DNA from: Prevotella sp. | Lineage (GTDB): Bacteria; Bacteroidota; Bacteroidia; Bacteroidales; Bacteroidaceae | Assembly (NCBI GenBank): GCA_022764085.1 | Contig: JALERP010000092.1 | Span: 1 to 33,754 of the forward strand | Direction of reading: 5' to 3' | Length of the DNA stretch: 33,754 nucleotides | Shown: piece after piece, positions 30,950 to 33,754 of the stretch | How the letters are laid out: every line of letters starts with the position of its first letter | How positions within the stretch are numbered: position 1 is the first letter of the stretch | Notes under the pieces: generated by a model | The model's input: only the letters and a program-made list of their open reading frames with translations | What the model was told of the DNA's origin: nothing | The model's database searches: none | Program-made: the position numbers and the translations under genes

Positions 30950-32590
30950 TTATCGTATGCCTCGGCTCTGCTCACGCTCCTGACTCTGCTCATACCGTTT
31001 GGATGAAGCGACTGAACGTTGCTGTTCGGTATTCATCTGGTCGGCACGGGCAAGGATGCGGTTGGCGATGGTGTTGAGCGTCAGTGCTCCTTCGTTATAG
31101 GCTTCTACCACCGTCTGCGGCAGGTTGACAATGCGAGGGACGCGGTCAATATCCATCAGCAGGACATTGCCTTCAATCTGCGGGTTCGTGATGCGCTTGT
31201 TCAGTTCCTCGTCGGCATAACGCTTGTAGCGACCTGCCGTGGCGGTGGTCTGATGCTCATTGCGGTAATCAGAAAGGGCTTCCTGACCCATACTGTTGAA
31301 CAGGCTGGCTCCTCCATAGAGCATCAAAGGCCACTTCAGGAGCGGGTTCTTGACAAAGGAGCCACAGGCGAGGGCTGCCAATGGCATCATGGTCTGCTGG
31401 TTCAGACCGATGGACTTGGTCTTGCCGGTGAAGATGCCTAAAAGCATATCGGGGAGCATCGCCAAGGTGAAACCGAGGTTGTTCATCGTGTCACCCATGC
31501 CATTCAGCCCCATGGACTGCATGAGGGTGTTCCATCCGCCGTAGTCACCGGTGGACTGTTGCGAGGATTGCTCTGATGTTGATGTATTGCCTTGTGTGGT
31601 CATTGGATGTTGTTCTGCTTCAGCGATATTGGAATAATGCACGGCATCCTTGCCGCTTTTGCGGTCGGTCTGCTCCTGCTTGACAGCCTTGGAGAAGGCT
31701 TCGTACTGCATGGCACGGAAGGTGGCATCGGCCACAGACATCTGGTTGGTCTTTCCGCTGGCTTTCACCGTGCGCTGGCCGGCTTCAAGGGCTTGGTTGA
31801 CCCTGTCGCGGTAGAGTTTGGCATTCTTGTCTGTCCACGATGCGGCGGTAGCCAACTGGGTGTCGGTGGCATAGGCAATGTCGCGGAAACCCATCTGTGT
31901 CATCATCCAACCGGGGATGTTGGCTTTCTTCTTGCTCGCAGCAGCAACTTCCTGCTTGCCGATGGCCTTCTGTTGATTGAGATAGTCCTCCTGCTGGCCG
32001 GGGGCATAGCGGTCAGCGACCTCTACGCTCGCATCCACAGCGAGCTGGCCGAAGAAGCCACCGGCTCCTGCAGTGGAAGCGGCATTGAGTAGCCAAGAAC
32101 CGACTGCACCGGAGGCTTCTTCGAGGAATGAGGGATTGTATTTCTTCTCAGCCTCTTTTTCGATATGCTGCTCCAAAGCTGTCTGTCGGGCACGTTGCGG
32201 GATATAGAACAAGGTGCCTTGGCCGGACTTGCGGAGGAGATAGTCAGCAGTGGACTTCGGTATCTTCTGCTCAACAAGGTGGTCAATCATCTGTTTCTCC
32301 AGCGAGGCATCTACGGTGATATGTTGCTTCTTCAACTCAGCCTTGACCATGGCGATATAGTCATCCATGGTCTTGCTGTTCCACTCGCCGATGTAATACA
32401 GTCTGGAGTTGTAGGCATCCATGGCGGCCATACCGCCATCAGGGCCGGCGGCACATGCCATCATAGCGCCAAAGGAAGTGCTGTGTCGCTGCATTTCCTC
32501 TGCCTGACGGCGGTTGAGCTCGTCACGGACTCTGTCCATAACGGGCTTGACCTTGGTGGTGAAGATGTCTTGTTTCTTTGTATCTGCCAT
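30950..32590 (-). CDS. Transfer-operon protein with hydrophobic segments, 546 aa
   Basis: No named family is recognised. The first 160 residues are helical and charged. Hydrophobic, Gly/Ala-rich segments follow at about 163-190 (GAVGSWLLNAASTAGAGGFF), 372-392 and 404-436 (MMPLAALACGSFVKNPLLKW). They suggest membrane association or a membrane-inserting structural protein. A central Gln/Ser/Thr-rich part (about 320-350) is probably a linker, and the end is very polar (SSKRYEQSQEREQSRG). It begins 4 bp after the end of the shifted reading frame of the upstream gene, so the two are coupled. Context suggests a component of the transfer machinery. Confidence 0.65.
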   Translation of the reverse strand: MADTKKQDIFTTKVKPVMDRVRDELNRRQAEEMQRHSTSFGAMMACAAGPDGGMAAMDAYNSRLYYIGEWNSKTMDDYIAMVKAELKKQHITVDASLEKQMIDHLVEQKIPKSTADYLLRKSGQGTLFYIPQRARQTALEQHIEKEAEKKYNPSFLEEASGAVGSWLLNAASTAGAGGFFGQLAVDASVEVADRYAPGQQEDYLNQQKAIGKQEVAAASKKKANIPGWMMTQMGFRDIAYATDTQLATAASWTDKNAKLYRDRVNQALEAGQRTVKASGKTNQMSVADATFRAMQYEAFSKAVKQEQTDRKSGKDAVHYSNIAEAEQHPMTTQGNTSTSEQSSQQSTGDYGGWNTLMQSMGLNGMGDTMNNLGFTLAMLPDMLLGIFTGKTKSIGLNQQTMMPLAALACGSFVKNPLLKWPLMLYGGASLFNSMGQEALSDYRNEHQTTATAGRYKRYADEELNKRITNPQIEGNVLLMDIDRVPRIVNLPQTVVEAYNEGALTLNTIANRILARADQMNTEQQRSVASSKRYEQSQEREQSRGIR

Positions 32591-32594
32591 GATG

Positions 32595-32927
32595 TTATAC
32601 TATGGATTGACGGATTTGATTGATGACCTGTTCTCGTGTCTGGGCAAGGGCTGCATGGAGCACCTCCATCTGCTTGGGGAAGTATGCCTCCAGCCACTCG
32701 TCCTTCTCAATGATGTCCTTGATGAACTTGATGGCCTGCTGGCGGCTGATCTCGATAGCCCTTTCTCCCTTCTTCCTGCCGTTGAACCATGCCTTCGTCC
32801 ACCAGACAATACCGTCCTTGTCGGGATAGACACTGACCGTGCGCTGTATGTCAAAACTTTGGATATCGAAATCGAAGTTGGCAAACGGGTCGATGATGCC
32901 CTGACTCTCTATGGCGAGGTCAAGAGT
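32595..32927 (-). CDS. C-terminal part of the M23-like gene in the -1 frame
   Basis: This frame is open for 110 codons with G/C-rich third positions (TLDLAIESQGIIDPFANF ... TREQVINQIRQSIV) and looks like genuine protein. It has no start codon near its 5' end and is closed upstream by a TAA at the beginning of the A9 run (32927-32935). Its natural source is the M23-like gene upstream. A slip of -1 on AAAAAAAAA, or ten A in the true sequence, would join KKK to TLDLAIES. It ends 4 bp before the start of the next gene, as expected for the true end of the coding region. Confidence 0.7.
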   Translation of the reverse strand, partial: TLDLAIESQGIIDPFANFDFDIQSFDIQRTVSVYPDKDGIVWWTKAWFNGRKKGERAIEISRQQAIKFIKDIIEKDEWLEAYFPKQMEVLHAALAQTREQVINQIRQSIV

Positions 32928-33754
32928 TTTTTTTTATCGAGTTCGCTCATAGTCGAGAGGAACACTCCATGCATAAGGGCGAGGTAGTTCAGAAAGTCAT
33001 GAGTGAGCAAGGTCTGTATGCGCCCTATGAGTCCGAAACTCCTTGCCCCAAGACCTAAAGGGTTGAGCATGCTGGGAGCGTGTTCGTAATAGACACCACT
33101 TTCGGCACCTTCGGCCAACACGTCACGCAAACGGTACTCAGTAGCATCAGGCACCTTGTAGCGGTTCATCAGCAGGTCTGTCATATACCTGCCAAAAAAA
33201 TGCTGATACATCTGGTCTATCTCTGCCTGTTGGCTGTCGTAAGGCGTGTGGACATCAAAGTCCAAGGTGGCCATCTCGGGATTGTTGCCCTGCATCTGTG
33301 CCTGGGAATTGACCAAGAGGTTGTCTCTGACCATCGTCAGGAACTCCAGGGGATTGACTTCCTCGCCATTAAAACGCACCTCGATATGAAGAATGTCATC
33401 GCAGACGGCGATATTGTCGCCGGCCTTGACGTTCTTGCCGAAATTGCAGACGGCCTCCTTGATGTGGGAATATGTTACATCATAGCTGCTATTGCTGTCT
33501 GCGGCATAGTTACGATAGTTGACGGTGATACTGAAACCTTTATGCCTGTCACTGGCAATACCGGAGACTACACCCGTAGCAAGGGCTTTCAACCAGGTGT
33601 GTGGCGCCACCTTGAAATCGACGCCATGGTGGAAGAAATCCTTACCTGTCTGTGGATGCGTCTGCTCGCCATAATCCATTGTTATTTCCAATGGACAGGA
33701 CTCGGGCAACTCGAACGGCATGGCATAGCCGCTCGGAGAAATGAGGCACATTGT
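32909..33754 (-). CDS. M23-like peptidase, partial at window edge
   Basis: The 5' end is cut by or very near the end of the window; the first ATG inside is at 33751. Residues about 20-140 resemble an M23/LytM domain: DFFHHGVDFKV (His and Asp of the zinc site), GVVSGIASDRHKGFSITVNY, a SHIKE segment, and ILHIEVRFNGEEVNP, where the usual HxH reads H-I-E. One zinc ligand may thus differ, and the enzyme may be weak or structural. The zero frame ends after MSELDKKKLLTSP, immediately beyond an A9 run; the -1 frame continues for 110 codons. The intended product is probably about 385 aa. It belongs to the transfer operon. Confidence 0.7.
   Translation of the reverse strand, partial: TMCLISPSGYAMPFELPESCPLEITMDYGEQTHPQTGKDFFHHGVDFKVAPHTWLKALATGVVSGIASDRHKGFSITVNYRNYAADSNSSYDVTYSHIKEAVCNFGKNVKAGDNIAVCDDILHIEVRFNGEEVNPLEFLTMVRDNLLVNSQAQMQGNNPEMATLDFDVHTPYDSQQAEIDQMYQHFFGRYMTDLLMNRYKVPDATEYRLRDVLAEGAESGVYYEHAPSMLNPLGLGARSFGLIGRIQTLLTHDFLNYLALMHGVFLSTMSELDKKKLLTSP

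Noticed and set aside
32600..32884. 94-aa Arg/Ser-rich open frame on the - strand
   Set aside because: It is the wrong frame of the 110-codon continuation of the M23-like gene, which has far better codon use.
1..33754. CRISPR arrays, tRNA or rRNA genes, complete insertion sequences
   Set aside because: No regularly spaced direct repeats of CRISPR size, no cloverleaf or rRNA sequence, and no transposase gene with flanking inverted repeats were seen.

Overview
The window looks like one end of an integrative, mobilizable or conjugative element from a Bacteroidales bacterium (Prevotella, Segatella or Bacteroides type). The signs are a Bacteroidetes-style tyrosine integrase, a MobV-type relaxase, paired ArdC-type antirestriction proteins, and -7 promoter boxes of the form TAnnTTTG. 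No species can be named from the sequence alone.

Positions 1-8490 (mostly + strand) hold the integration and mobilization half. In order these are a terminator-like dyad, the integrase, and about 800 bp without a credible gene that folds like a structured RNA ending in an intrinsic terminator. Then come a divergent resolvase-fold protein lacking its catalytic residues, a lipoprotein, four small unknown or membrane/helical proteins, a hairpin-rich probable oriT, the relaxase, and a DnaB/RecA-like ATPase. Short 9-bp TATTAC-type repeats occur inside the lipoprotein signal sequence and in two intergenic gaps.

Positions 9093-22804 (all - strand, visibly more AT-rich) form a nine-gene operon that is most likely anti-phage defence cargo. 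From promoter to end it encodes an XRE-type repressor, a 111-aa unknown, a radical SAM protein, a 225-aa unknown, a NERD-nuclease/SF1-helicase fusion, an 808-aa unknown (possibly DrmE-like), a DrmA-like SF2 helicase, a DrmB-like DUF1998 protein and a GIY-YIG nuclease. Most junctions overlap or are separated by 1-5 bp. The DrmA/DrmB pair is the core of DISARM, but no methyltransferase and no PLD protein (DrmC) is visible. Two nuclease modules, a second helicase and a radical SAM enzyme are present instead. This is the best candidate for an undescribed system. An acidic tail-anchored protein (8570-9052) sits just beyond its end.

Positions 23038-33754 (- strand, GC-rich) form a transfer or DNA-processing operon read toward the defence cargo: an M23 peptidase-like protein with a C-terminal part in the -1 frame after an A9 run, a 546-aa membrane-associated protein, an ArdC-like protein fused to a MutS mismatch-binding domain, a glucosaminidase/M23 cell-wall enzyme, a two-OB-fold-like ssDNA-binding candidate, an ArdC antirestriction protein, a phosphoribosyltransferase-like protein with a shifted C-terminus, and an OmpA-type protein. 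The element thus appears to carry antirestriction functions for entering new hosts as well as a defence operon for protecting the host.
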